NCBI GenBank assembly: GCA_016871895.1 | Contig: VHBO01000016.1 | Location: 1-42,835, forward strand | DNA length: 42,835 nucleotides | From: Gemmatimonadota bacterium | GTDB taxonomy: Bacteria > Gemmatimonadota > Gemmatimonadetes > Gemmatimonadales > Gemmatimonadaceae | Direction of reading: 5' to 3' | Shown here: one piece after another, positions 15,156 through 25,217 of the stretch | How the letters are laid out: each line of letters begins with the position of its first letter | How positions within the stretch are numbered: the stretch's first letter is position 1 | Notes under the pieces: model-generated | Database searches by the model: none | The model's input: the letters and a program-made list of their open reading frames with translations, nothing else | What the model was told of the DNA's origin: nothing | Program-made: the position numbers and the translations under genes

Positions 15156-18023
15156 TCAGCGGAAGGGCTGATACCGAGGCTTCCAGAGGCGATCATAGGT
15201 GAGCCCGACGCGCAACTGCGAACTCACGCCAAGCTGCCGGGTCGCCGGCACCTTGCCTTGGAAGAAGAAGAGGTCGGCGCTGATGGAGAGGGAGAGCTCG
15301 TCGACGAGCGGGACAAGCACGTCGTGGACCATCCCGTACCGCAGGGCGAGGTCGGCGGGCGTGTCGTCGCCGGTGGGAAGGAAATAGGTGAAATCGTTCC
15401 GCATCCGGTACGTCATCCCGGTGCCAAGCGGACGTTCGAAGTCGACGCGCGACTGGAACCCCGCCTGGGGGTTCGGACGACCGAAGTCGTTCTCGAGGAC
15501 CACGCCGAGATCGGCGCGGCGCCAGCGAGGCGTCGGCTGCGCCATCAGGCCGGCGACGGCACGGAGCGAGAGTTGCCGCGGGTTGCGTCCCCCGGTCGTG
15601 GGGAGCACGGTGGGTGAGAATTCCGTATCGAAGAGACCGCGGACGAACGGATGCAGCCGACGCGATGACGCGTCGTCGAAGGCTGGTCGCAGCGTCCAGT
15701 CAATCTTGATGTCGTCTGCCGTCTCGATCGGACCCGACCCCGCGCCCGTCACGCGCTGCTGCGCGAAGGCAAAGCCCACGCCGAGATCGGTGGCACGGAA
15801 GCGCCCGCTCGTCGTCCGCACCACGCGCCCGCTCACCCCCGCGACCCACGCATCCTGCGCAAGAATCCGGCTCTCCGGCACGCCCACATACCCGGTGCTC
15901 CCGGCGATTCGGTTCACGGAGGCCCAGATGGTCGGGCGGTCAAAGGTCAGGGAGGTGACGTCCACATAGGCCGGGTCCGCCGCGAGGTATCCGGCGACGG
16001 TGTCGATTTGTGCCTCCCCCTTCGCGACGGCGCGGACCCGCCGGAGTTCACCGAGGATGAAATCGCGCACGGCGATCGTCGGCGCACCCGGGGTCGCCCG
16101 CAGGGCGCCGCTTGCGGGCGCCACCGTGAACTGCCGTCGTACCCGGAGCCCGCGCGCGAAGAACCGTGCCCGCGCGCCGTCGACGAGCACATCCGACGTG
16201 GCCACACGATAGGTGACGCCATCCTCAATGCGGTGACCGAGCACCAGGCTCCGAGCGGCATCGATGCCACTCGTTGCCAACTCGCCGCGCGTATCAGAGC
16301 GGAGCAGCGCCTTCAGGTCGGCCCCGGGGAGATCGAGGACCACGAGCTCATCCTCCGTCCAAAGCCACTCCCCGATCTCATTCTCGTGGAGCTTGCCGAT
16401 GAGCGGCGGGAACTGGTCGAGCCGGCGGATGACCGCGACCTCCGCGCCCGCTTGCTCGCGGACTCGACGCGCGATGAACGCCTCCCAGAGCGCCTTGGAG
16501 ACTCGGCCACGCCGCGTCGTTGCATCTACCTCCGCGAGAGCCGGATGTCGTGCCACGATGTCGGGAAAGGCCGGGAACATCAACTCCCCGCGGTCTTCGG
16601 CGCGGCGTCCGGCGAGCGTGGCGAGCCGCCGGACGAGCGCGGTGTCAGGCGCGGTCCGGTCGCTGAGCATCGTGAGGCGGTGTTCGATCGCGGACACGAA
16701 CGCGCCTCCCGTGTCCGGGCGCGGGCGGAACTCGATGCCGAGGATGCCGACACCGATGCCGTTCGCTGCGCTCCGCGCCACGAGGGCAGGCGTGCCCGGG
16801 CGGACGAAGGGACGATCGGGGAGCTCGACCCGGAGACGCATCGCCTCGGGGGCCGCCCGGAGGGGGAGATCGGCGACGATCGCATCGATTCCCGGCACCT
16901 CCTGTGCCAGGAGGGCGTTGTCTGACGGGTCGAGATTCGACAGGACCACGACGGCCTCTGCACCGGCATCGCGGAGCCACGCGACCTCCCGACGCGCGAC
17001 GGGGGTGGGCGCCTCGAACGTGTAGGCCGCGAGGACCGCCCTCGGCAGGCGATCGCGAATCGCGGCGTTCACCACGCCGATCACCCCGACGCGACGCCCA
17101 CCGAGCTCGACGATTCGACTACGGGTGAACGTCGTGCTGTCACCGACGCCAACGTTCGCCGCCAGCAGGGTGACCTCCGGGAACTCTGTCCTCAGCCGCC
17201 GCAGCCCGTCGAGCCCGAGCGCGAGCTCAAACTCGAACGGCACGACCATCGTGTACCCGATGTCGCGCAGCGCCGTGAAGTCGACGCGCGCGCGCGTCGC
17301 CCGCTGGACCCCGAAGTCCCCCTCCTGCTGGCCGAGGTCGACGACCAGCGTCCGCTCGCTCCCGCCGGCCGCCGCGACCGCCGTGCGCACCGCCGTCGCG
17401 CGGGACCCGATGCCCCCTAGGTTGAATGGGAGCTCGAAGATCCGTGCCTCACCCACGTCGACACGATTCATCTCGCCGACCGCCCACGCCGTCGGATCGG
17501 TCGGCCAGACGGCGCCAGACTGCTCGACGATGATCACCCGGTCGTCGGCGGCGGAGCGGAGCCGCGAGACCCGGAGCGGGGTGGGCACGAGATCCGGGAA
17601 CTCGCTGCGCCGCCGCGGGTTCCGCTGGAGCATCGCGAGCAGATCGAGCTCCGCGTTCCACGGGTCCTGTAGCAGAACGACGGTGGCCGACGCGAGGGCG
17701 TGCACCTCGGGCGCGACCTCTGCCTCACCTCGACGGGCGATCACCTCGGCGAGTTCGGCCCCCGTCGGCTCCGAGGAGGGGAGGAAGACGACGATGCCCG
17801 GGGCACGATACGCGACGTGGCTCACGAGCTTGAACGTCTGCCCCTCAGCACGCGCCTGCTCGGTCAGGAGTTCGTGCTCATCCTGAGCGCGGCGCACCCC
17901 CAATGCACCGAGGGAACGCCCAGAGTAGACGATGGAAACCCGTTCCGGAGACGGTGTCCCCTGCGCCACGGCGCGGCCGGCAGCAAGGCAGCCCAACAGC
18001 AGGATCGGTCGGAGGAGGCGCAT
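15156..18023 (-). CDS. 5'-nucleotidase-like pseudoenzyme fused to an outer-membrane beta-barrel domain
   Basis: The 955-residue protein begins with a signal peptide (cleavage near AVAQ, residue 21). Residues 30-200 contain a divergent N-terminal region. About 200-440 follow the metallophosphatase half of UshA/CpdB-like 5'-nucleotidases, and 505-640 match the 5'-nucleotidase C-terminal domain. The metal ligands look lost throughout. VVDLGQQEGDF (227-237) replaces the GD motif, VPFEFELAL (261-269) the GNHE/D motif, VLSNLDPSD (360-368) the H-bearing loop, and VPGIDAIVADLPL (376-388) the GHxH motif. The last ~255 residues (about 700-955) alternate like beta-strands and end in YQPFR, suggesting an outer-membrane barrel. 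ATG at 18023 is fixed by the signal peptide. It diverges from the amidohydrolase operon. Confidence 0.8.
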   Translation of the reverse strand: MRLLRPILLLGCLAAGRAVAQGTPSPERVSIVYSGRSLGALGVRRAQDEHELLTEQARAEGQTFKLVSHVAYRAPGIVVFLPSSEPTGAELAEVIARRGEAEVAPEVHALASATVVLLQDPWNAELDLLAMLQRNPRRRSEFPDLVPTPLRVSRLRSAADDRVIIVEQSGAVWPTDPTAWAVGEMNRVDVGEARIFELPFNLGGIGSRATAVRTAVAAAGGSERTLVVDLGQQEGDFGVQRATRARVDFTALRDIGYTMVVPFEFELALGLDGLRRLRTEFPEVTLLAANVGVGDSTTFTRSRIVELGGRRVGVIGVVNAAIRDRLPRAVLAAYTFEAPTPVARREVAWLRDAGAEAVVVLSNLDPSDNALLAQEVPGIDAIVADLPLRAAPEAMRLRVELPDRPFVRPGTPALVARSAANGIGVGILGIEFRPRPDTGGAFVSAIEHRLTMLSDRTAPDTALVRRLATLAGRRAEDRGELMFPAFPDIVARHPALAEVDATTRRGRVSKALWEAFIARRVREQAGAEVAVIRRLDQFPPLIGKLHENEIGEWLWTEDELVVLDLPGADLKALLRSDTRGELATSGIDAARSLVLGHRIEDGVTYRVATSDVLVDGARARFFARGLRVRRQFTVAPASGALRATPGAPTIAVRDFILGELRRVRAVAKGEAQIDTVAGYLAADPAYVDVTSLTFDRPTIWASVNRIAGSTGYVGVPESRILAQDAWVAGVSGRVVRTTSGRFRATDLGVGFAFAQQRVTGAGSGPIETADDIKIDWTLRPAFDDASSRRLHPFVRGLFDTEFSPTVLPTTGGRNPRQLSLRAVAGLMAQPTPRWRRADLGVVLENDFGRPNPQAGFQSRVDFERPLGTGMTYRMRNDFTYFLPTGDDTPADLALRYGMVHDVLVPLVDELSLSISADLFFFQGKVPATRQLGVSSQLRVGLTYDRLWKPRYQPFR

Positions 18024-18062
18024 CGCCGCAGGGGGGAAGGAAGGCTGAGCCGATACCGTCCA

Positions 18063-18091
18063 AATAGACCCGGGACGCACCAGAGCGGCAA
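18063..18091 (-). promoter_or_regulatory. Putative promoter of the nucleotidase-barrel gene
   Basis: On the minus strand TTGCCG (18091-18086) and TCTATT (18068-18063) are separated by 17 nt. The leader to ATG at 18023 would be about 35 nt. Both hexamers match consensus in four of six positions. Confidence 0.45.
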
Positions 18092-18241
18092 CTCACCGAT
18101 CCAGCAGGGCGCGATGGTCCCGGACCGGCGCCGCACGGCGTCGGCGTCGGCGTCGAATCGACGGCGTCAGCTCCCCGCCCGCCCAGCGTTCGACGCGTGC
18201 CATCCGTAGCGGGCGTGAGTCCCCGCTCCGCCCCCTGCCGT

Positions 18242-18270
18242 TTGCCGCCCCCGATCCCCGGGCGCATACT
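18242..18270 (+). promoter_or_regulatory. Putative promoter of the amidohydrolase operon
   Basis: TTGCCG (18242-18247) and CATACT (18265-18270) are spaced by 17 nt and face the GTG at 18371, giving a leader of about 95 nt. The -35 hexamer is identical to that of the divergent promoter. Confidence 0.45.
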
Positions 18271-18370
18271 GTGGGCGGTGCGAGCGGCCCACGCACCGGC
18301 GACGCAGGCGCCCTGACCCCCGACCCTTGATGGCCGCCTGCCCCGCCGGCCGTCCCGCACGGAGCACGTC

Positions 18371-21346
18371 GTGAGAGCTTCCCGCACGATTCCGGCCCTC
18401 GCCCTCTGGCTGTCCGGCGCGCTCGGCGCCCAGCAGGCGTCGCGCCTTGAGCCGGTCACCGGCCTGCGCGACAACGGCACCGGGTTCCACGCCCTCGTCG
18501 GCGCACGCGTCGTCACCGCGCCCGGCCAGGCCATCGACAGCGCCACCGTCGTCATCCGCAACGGCGTCATCACCGCCGTCGGTCGCAACCTGAAGGCGCC
18601 CGCCGGCGCCCGCGTCTGGGACCTCAAGGGGCTGACCGTCTACCCCGGGTTCATCGACGCGCACGCCGACCTCGGGATGGACGCCGTCCCGCAGGGAGGC
18701 GACATCGGACCGACCCACTGGAATCCGCAGGTGCGCGCCTGGTTCAGCACGACGACCAATCTCAAGGACGATTCCACCCGCCGCGTCGCGCTGCGGTCCC
18801 TCGGCTTCGGCACCGCGCTCGCCGTCCCGCATCAGGGGATCTTCCGCGGCACCGCCTCGGTCGTGAACCTCAGCGACGCCGGCGTCCGCGAGCGGGTGCT
18901 CCGCGCCGACCTCGTCCAGACCGTCGGCTTCCAGCGCTCCTTCCTGCTCGGCGGGATGTACCCCAACTCGACGATGGGGACCGTCGCGCTGATGCGGCAG
19001 ACCCTGATGGACGCTGAGTGGTACATCCGGGCGAACGCCGCCTACGAGGCGAGCGGCCGCTCGGTCCTGCCGCCGGAGCGGAGCGAGGCGCTCGGCGCCC
19101 TCGGCAACACCGTACAGGGGAAGCAGGCGGTCCTGTTCCAGACCGAGAGCGAGGAGGAATACCTCCGCGCCTATCGCCTCGCCGCCGAGTACAAGCTCGT
19201 CCCGTGGTTCCGCGGGAACGGGACCGAGTATCGGCTGATCGACGTGCTGAAGGGCCGGACGCAACCGCTAATCGTCCCACTCAACTTCCCTGACGCCCCC
19301 GACGTCTCGAGCCCGGAGGCTGCGCTCAACGCCTCGCTGGCCACGATGCGGCACTGGTATCAGGCGCCGACGAACCCGGCGCAGCTCGCCGCGGCGGGGG
19401 TCCCGTTCGCCCTCACCACCGACGGGCTCTCGACCCTCACGCAGTTCCTTCCGAATCTCCGCCTCGCTGTCGCGCGCGGGCTCGCCGCCGAGAAGGCGCT
19501 CGCCGCGCTGACCACGGTGCCTGCCGGGTGGCTCGGCATCGACCGCACGCACGGCACCATCGCCGTGGGCAAGGTCGCGAACCTCGTCGTCACCGACGGC
19601 GACCTCTTCACGCAGGACGCGAGCGTCCGGGACGTCTGGGTGCAGGGGTCACGCTACGGCGTCACGCGCCCGCCGCAGATCGACCCGCGCGGGACCTGGG
19701 CCATCACCTCGACCGATGCGGACGGCTTCAACGCGACGCTGCGGCTCGAGGGTCCGATCAACCGCATCCGCGGCACGATCGAGCGCGCCGGCCGCCGCGA
19801 GCTCCCGCTCGCCGGTGTCCGCGTGATCGCCGAGACGGGCCGACTCGAAGTCACCTTCAACGGCGAGCCCCTCGGGTACGAGGGCACCGTGCTGATGTCG
19901 GGCGCGGTGAGCGGGGATGAGGTCTACGGCTGGACGTCGCTGCCGAACGGCACCGATCCGACCTTCAAGGGGACCCGCACCGAGGCGTACGAGGGTCCGG
20001 CGCGCGGTGCGGTGGCGCAGCGGGTACCCGCCATCGACCTCCCTTTCATTCGTCCGATGATCGAGTTCGGTCGCGCGTCGGTCCCGGAGCAGCCGGCGGT
20101 GCTCCTGGTCCGCAACGCGACCGTCTGGACGCAGGGCCCGCAGGGGCGCCTCGAGAACGCCGACCTCCTCGTCCGCGCCGGCAAGGTGGCGCAGGTCGGA
20201 CGCGGCCTCACCGCGCCGCGCGGCGCGGTCGTCGTCGACGCCACGGGCAAGCACGTCACGCCGGGGCTGATCGACCCCCACACGCACACCGGCGTCAGCT
20301 CGGTGAATGAGAGCGGCTTCGCGATCGTCCCCGAGGTGCGGATGGGCGATGCCCTCGCGCACAACGACATCTGGATGTACCGCCAGCTCGCCGGCGGCCT
20401 CACGATGCAGATGGTGAAGCACGGCTCCGCGAACCCGATCGGTGGCGAGAACGTCTTCGTGAAGAACCGGTGGGGGATGCTCCCCGACGACTACCGGCTC
20501 GAGAACGCGCCGCGCACCGTGAAGTTCGCGCTCGGCGAGAACCCGAAGCGCAGCCCCAACCGCTATCCGAACACGCGGATGGGGGTGCAGGAGATCATCC
20601 GCGACCACTTCAACGCCGCCCGCGACTACCGGCGCGAGTGGCAGCGGTGGGAGCGCGAGAAGACGGGGATCCCGCCGCGCCGCGACCTCCGGATGGAGGC
20701 GCTGCTCGACATCCTCGACCAGAAGCTGCTCGTCTCGTCGCACGGCTACCGCGCCGACGAGTTCCTCGCGCTGGTGCGGCTCGCCGAGGAGTTCGGCTTC
20801 CGCATCCAGACCCTGCAGCACGGCGTGGAGGCGTACAAGATCGCGTCGGAGCTGAAGGCGTCGGGCGTCGCCGCCGTCGTCTGGAGCGACTGGGGTGCGT
20901 TCAAGCTCGAGTCGTATGACGCCACATCGTACAACGCGCGCCTGCTGATGGAGGCGGGCGTCGTGACCTCGCTGCACTCGGACAACGCCGAGATCTCCAC
21001 CCGGATGAACTGGGAGGCGGGGAAGCTCCTGCGCTCGGGCGTCGATGAGATCCAGGCCCTCTCGACCGTGACGAACCAAGCGGCGCGCGCCGTCGCGATC
21101 CAGGACCGGGTCGGGTCGCTCGAGGCCGGCAAGGATGCCGACTTCGTGATCTGGAACGGCAACCCGCTCTCGCAGTTCACCCGCGCCGAGCAGACCTGGG
21201 TGGACGGGCGCCGCTACTTCTCGCTGGAGGAGGACGCCCGGACGCGCGAGGAGATCGCGCGCCAGCGGGCGCAGCTCATCCAGGCCATCCTGGCTGCCGC
21301 CCCCGCGGGCGGCGCCGGTGCCACCGCGGCGCCGGCCAGACCGTGA
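18371..21346 (+). CDS. Secreted protein with two fused amidohydrolase-fold units
   Basis: The 991-residue product has a signal peptide (end near LGAQ, residue 21), an N-terminal amidohydrolase unit (about 40-430), a beta-rich lipocalin-like middle domain (about 438-570) and a second amidohydrolase unit (about 575-950). The C-terminal unit is intact: DPHTHT places HxH at 637-639, with His791, His817 and Asp871 as further candidate ligands and the end motif GSLEAGKDADFVIW. The N-terminal unit has DAHAD (96-100) where HxH is expected, but keeps the sequence around the usual Asp (LTTDGLS). It is probably non-catalytic. The GTG start is preceded by GGAG at suitable spacing. Its stop overlaps the next amidohydrolase gene (GTGA). 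The substrate is unknown; a cyclic amide or peptide-like compound is possible. Confidence 0.88.
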   Translation: MRASRTIPALALWLSGALGAQQASRLEPVTGLRDNGTGFHALVGARVVTAPGQAIDSATVVIRNGVITAVGRNLKAPAGARVWDLKGLTVYPGFIDAHADLGMDAVPQGGDIGPTHWNPQVRAWFSTTTNLKDDSTRRVALRSLGFGTALAVPHQGIFRGTASVVNLSDAGVRERVLRADLVQTVGFQRSFLLGGMYPNSTMGTVALMRQTLMDAEWYIRANAAYEASGRSVLPPERSEALGALGNTVQGKQAVLFQTESEEEYLRAYRLAAEYKLVPWFRGNGTEYRLIDVLKGRTQPLIVPLNFPDAPDVSSPEAALNASLATMRHWYQAPTNPAQLAAAGVPFALTTDGLSTLTQFLPNLRLAVARGLAAEKALAALTTVPAGWLGIDRTHGTIAVGKVANLVVTDGDLFTQDASVRDVWVQGSRYGVTRPPQIDPRGTWAITSTDADGFNATLRLEGPINRIRGTIERAGRRELPLAGVRVIAETGRLEVTFNGEPLGYEGTVLMSGAVSGDEVYGWTSLPNGTDPTFKGTRTEAYEGPARGAVAQRVPAIDLPFIRPMIEFGRASVPEQPAVLLVRNATVWTQGPQGRLENADLLVRAGKVAQVGRGLTAPRGAVVVDATGKHVTPGLIDPHTHTGVSSVNESGFAIVPEVRMGDALAHNDIWMYRQLAGGLTMQMVKHGSANPIGGENVFVKNRWGMLPDDYRLENAPRTVKFALGENPKRSPNRYPNTRMGVQEIIRDHFNAARDYRREWQRWEREKTGIPPRRDLRMEALLDILDQKLLVSSHGYRADEFLALVRLAEEFGFRIQTLQHGVEAYKIASELKASGVAAVVWSDWGAFKLESYDATSYNARLLMEAGVVTSLHSDNAEISTRMNWEAGKLLRSGVDEIQALSTVTNQAARAVAIQDRVGSLEAGKDADFVIWNGNPLSQFTRAEQTWVDGRRYFSLEEDARTREEIARQRAQLIQAILAAAPAGGAGATAAPARP

Positions 21347-22764
21347 CCTTCACCCTCTCGACTCCTATGAACACCACGGACCGCAGGACCGACCGCGCCC
21401 CGGCGCGGTCGATGTGGCGGCAGGCCGCCGCCGCGTTCGCCGTCGCGCTCGCCGTCGCGCCGCTGTCGGGGCGCGTCGCCGAGGCGCAGGTCACGATCCC
21501 CACCGCCCGGCAGTCGCAGCCCGTCGCGCTGCGCGGTGCGACGATCCACACCGTCACCAAGGGGACCATCACGAACGGCACGATCGTGCTCGACAACGGG
21601 CGCATCGTCGCCGTCGGGGGCGCCGATGTGGCGATCCCGCGCGGCGCGAAGGTGGTCGACGTCACCGGGAAGCACATCTATCCGGGACTGATCGACGCCT
21701 ACAGCACCGTCGGCATCACCGAGATCGGATCGGTCGACGTCTCCAACGACATCACCGAGCTCGGCGACTTCAATCCGAACGTGCGCGCCGAAATCGCGGT
21801 GAACGCGGAGAGCCGGCACATCGGCACCTCGCGCTCGGCCGGCGTCCTCGTCGCGTTCAGCACCCCCGAAGGGGGCGTGATCTCGGGGCTCTCGTCGGCG
21901 ATGTCGCTCGAGGGATGGACGTGGGAGGAGATGTCGATGAAGGGCGCCGCGGCGCTTAACGTCACCTGGCCCGATCCCGCCGGCCGGCCGCGCCGCTTCG
22001 GGGGCCCGCCTCCGGGCGGCCCGGGCGCCGCGCGTGGCCCCGCCCCCAAGACCTACGCCGAGCAGGTGCAGGCGATCAAGGACTTCTTCGCCGAGGCGCG
22101 GGCGTACCGTGATGCACAGGCGGCGGGGCAGGTCGTGCGCACCGATGTCCGGTATGCGTCGATGATCCCCGCGCTTGATAGGGCGATCCCGGTGGTCGTC
22201 GCGGCGAATTCCGTCTCGCAGATCAACGACGCCATCACCTGGGCCAAGGCCGAGGGCGTGCGCGTCGTCATCCGTGGCGGCCGCGACGCGATCCACGTCG
22301 CTGATCGGCTCAAGGCGGAGAACATCCCGGTCATCCTGACCTCGACGATGGATGCGCCGCAGCGGAATTATGAGGGGTATGACGGCGGCTACAACGCGCC
22401 GGCGCAGCTCTACGCCGCCGGGGTGCGCTTCGCCATCGCCGGCGGGTCCGGCGGTCTCTACACGTATCGGCTCCCGTGGGAGGCCGGTGTCGCCGTCGCC
22501 TTCGGGCTCCCGGAGGAGGAGGCGCTGAAGGCGGTGACGATCAATGCCGCCGAATTCATGGGGATCGCCGACCAGGTTGGGTCGCTCGAGGTTGGCAAGC
22601 AGGCGACGCTGCTGATCACGTCGGGGACGCCGCTCAACATGACGTCGGATGTGATCCAGGCGTACATCCAGGGTCGCGAGATCGATATGAACGACATGCA
22701 GAAGCAGTTCTTCAAGAAGTATCTCGAGAAGATCCGCCAGCAGCAGGGGCGTATCGCGATGTGA
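21343..22764 (+). CDS. Secreted amidohydrolase-fold protein lacking the HxH motif
   Basis: From the overlapping GTG the product has 473 residues. An ATG at 21367 would give 465 and an equally good signal peptide ending near AEAQ. The fold is recognised by the N-terminal beta-sandwich (ALRGATIHTV, NGRIVAVG), YPGLIDA and the C-terminal VGSLEVGKQATLLI with TSGTPL. At the metal site it reads LIDAYST (117-122) instead of LIDxHxH, so it is likely inactive or uses another site. A GP-rich insertion (RFGGPPPGGPGAARGP) sits mid-protein. Coupling to the fused amidohydrolase suggests a paired complex, as seen for tandem amidohydrolase genes in other bacteria. The unit ends at a strong terminator. Confidence 0.87.
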   Translation: MTFTLSTPMNTTDRRTDRAPARSMWRQAAAAFAVALAVAPLSGRVAEAQVTIPTARQSQPVALRGATIHTVTKGTITNGTIVLDNGRIVAVGGADVAIPRGAKVVDVTGKHIYPGLIDAYSTVGITEIGSVDVSNDITELGDFNPNVRAEIAVNAESRHIGTSRSAGVLVAFSTPEGGVISGLSSAMSLEGWTWEEMSMKGAAALNVTWPDPAGRPRRFGGPPPGGPGAARGPAPKTYAEQVQAIKDFFAEARAYRDAQAAGQVVRTDVRYASMIPALDRAIPVVVAANSVSQINDAITWAKAEGVRVVIRGGRDAIHVADRLKAENIPVILTSTMDAPQRNYEGYDGGYNAPAQLYAAGVRFAIAGGSGGLYTYRLPWEAGVAVAFGLPEEEALKAVTINAAEFMGIADQVGSLEVGKQATLLITSGTPLNMTSDVIQAYIQGREIDMNDMQKQFFKKYLEKIRQQQGRIAM

Positions 22765-22810
22765 GGGGTGGGCGCCCGAGCGGGGCGCCCACCGATCGGC
22801 CCTTGAACGA

Positions 22811-22853
22811 CCGAAACGCCCCGTCCGCGGAGACCGCGGACGGGGCGTTTCGG
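22811..22853. terminator. Perfect palindromic terminator, probably bidirectional
   Basis: A 20-bp perfect stem (22811-22830 with 22834-22853) closes a 3-nt loop AGA. The stem has AAA near its left end and TTT near its right end, with only a short T/A-rich flank outside. It lies 46 nt after the amidohydrolase stop on the plus strand and 9 nt beyond tRNA-Ile on the minus strand, so it can end both transcripts. Confidence 0.85.
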
Positions 22854-22862
22854 TTGTCGAAA

Positions 22863-22936
<74 letters not shown>

Positions 22937-22950
22937 GGTCAGAATCCGTA

Positions 22951-22979
22951 AATCAAGCGGGTCCCCGCGACCGGGTCAA
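22951..22979 (-). promoter_or_regulatory. Putative tRNA-Ile promoter
   Basis: On the minus strand TTGACC (22979-22974) and TTGATT (22956-22951) are spaced by 17 nt, and tRNA-Ile begins 14 nt after the -10. The -35 is strong, the -10 weak. The element fits entirely in the gap after the acidic-protein gene. Confidence 0.45.
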
Positions 22980-22991
22980 CGGCGGACCGCC

Positions 22992-23243
22992 TCAGTCGTC
23001 GTAGCGACCCGGGGTGCCGGACTCGTCCCGCTCCTCGAAATCATCGTACTCGTCGTCGAGGTCGATGAGGTCGTCGTCCTCCGCGTCCTCGTCATCCTCG
23101 TCGTCCTCCAACCCGTCATCGTCCTCGTCGAACTCATCCTCGTCGTCTTCGGAGAACTCCTCGTTCAAGTCCTCTCCGTCCACGATCTCGAAGCCGTCGA
23201 GGTCGCCTTCACCGATTCCGTACTCCTGCTCCAGCACGAACAT
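22992..23243 (-). CDS. Extremely acidic 83-residue protein
   Basis: The product contains 46 Asp/Glu residues out of 83 and only two Arg, with runs such as EDDEDEFDEDDD. No known domain is recognised. An AGGAGA Shine-Dalgarno 7 nt before ATG at 23243 supports real translation. It lies 38 nt behind typA on the same strand, so it is probably in the same transcript. Such a chain would be disordered and could mimic nucleic acid, bind a basic ribosomal partner or chelate cations. None of these is shown. Length and composition rule out a shadow frame, because the opposite strand would read as a Ser-rich low-complexity product without a start signal. Confidence 0.75.
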   Translation of the reverse strand: MFVLEQEYGIGEGDLDGFEIVDGEDLNEEFSEDDEDEFDEDDDGLEDDEDDEDAEDDDLIDLDDEYDDFEERDESGTPGRYDD

Positions 23244-23281
23244 CCCTGCGCTCTCCTGGTGGGGGGGCCACGCGCGCCGGG

Positions 23282-25117
<1,836 letters not shown>

Positions 25118-25125
25118 AGCCTTCA

Positions 25126-25131
25126 AAGCTA
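25126..25131 (-). promoter_or_regulatory. Putative -10 element before typA
   Basis: On the minus strand TAGCTT ends 8 nt before the typA ATG. No clear -35 is found at 17 nt. The spacing suggests a transcript starting at or next to the start codon. Confidence 0.35.
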
Positions 25132-25217
25132 ATCAGGTCCGCCCTGAAAGAAGCGAGTGGGCCACCGCCCCCCCTCAGGGGCCCGGACCCGGGCCGACGG
25201 GCGGGACCCGCCGCCCC

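Larger units (their letters stand above)
18024..18370 (+). other. 347-nt divergent intergenic region
   Basis: No gene is seen between the nucleotidase-like gene and the amidohydrolase operon. The region holds a putative promoter in each direction, both with a TTGCCG -35 and 17-nt spacer. Between them is a near-perfect inverted repeat CGTCGA-A-TCGACG (18151-18163), preceded by a GTCGGC tandem run. The inverted repeat could be a shared operator, but nothing else supports this. Confidence 0.5.

Noticed and set aside
18138-18170. GTCGGC tandem run as a coding segment
   Set aside because: No start signal and no protein similarity; it lies between two promoters.
25180-25195. GC-rich hairpin between pilT and typA as a terminator
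   Set aside because: Seven base pairs with a 2-nt loop and no T-run. It cannot be called a terminator.
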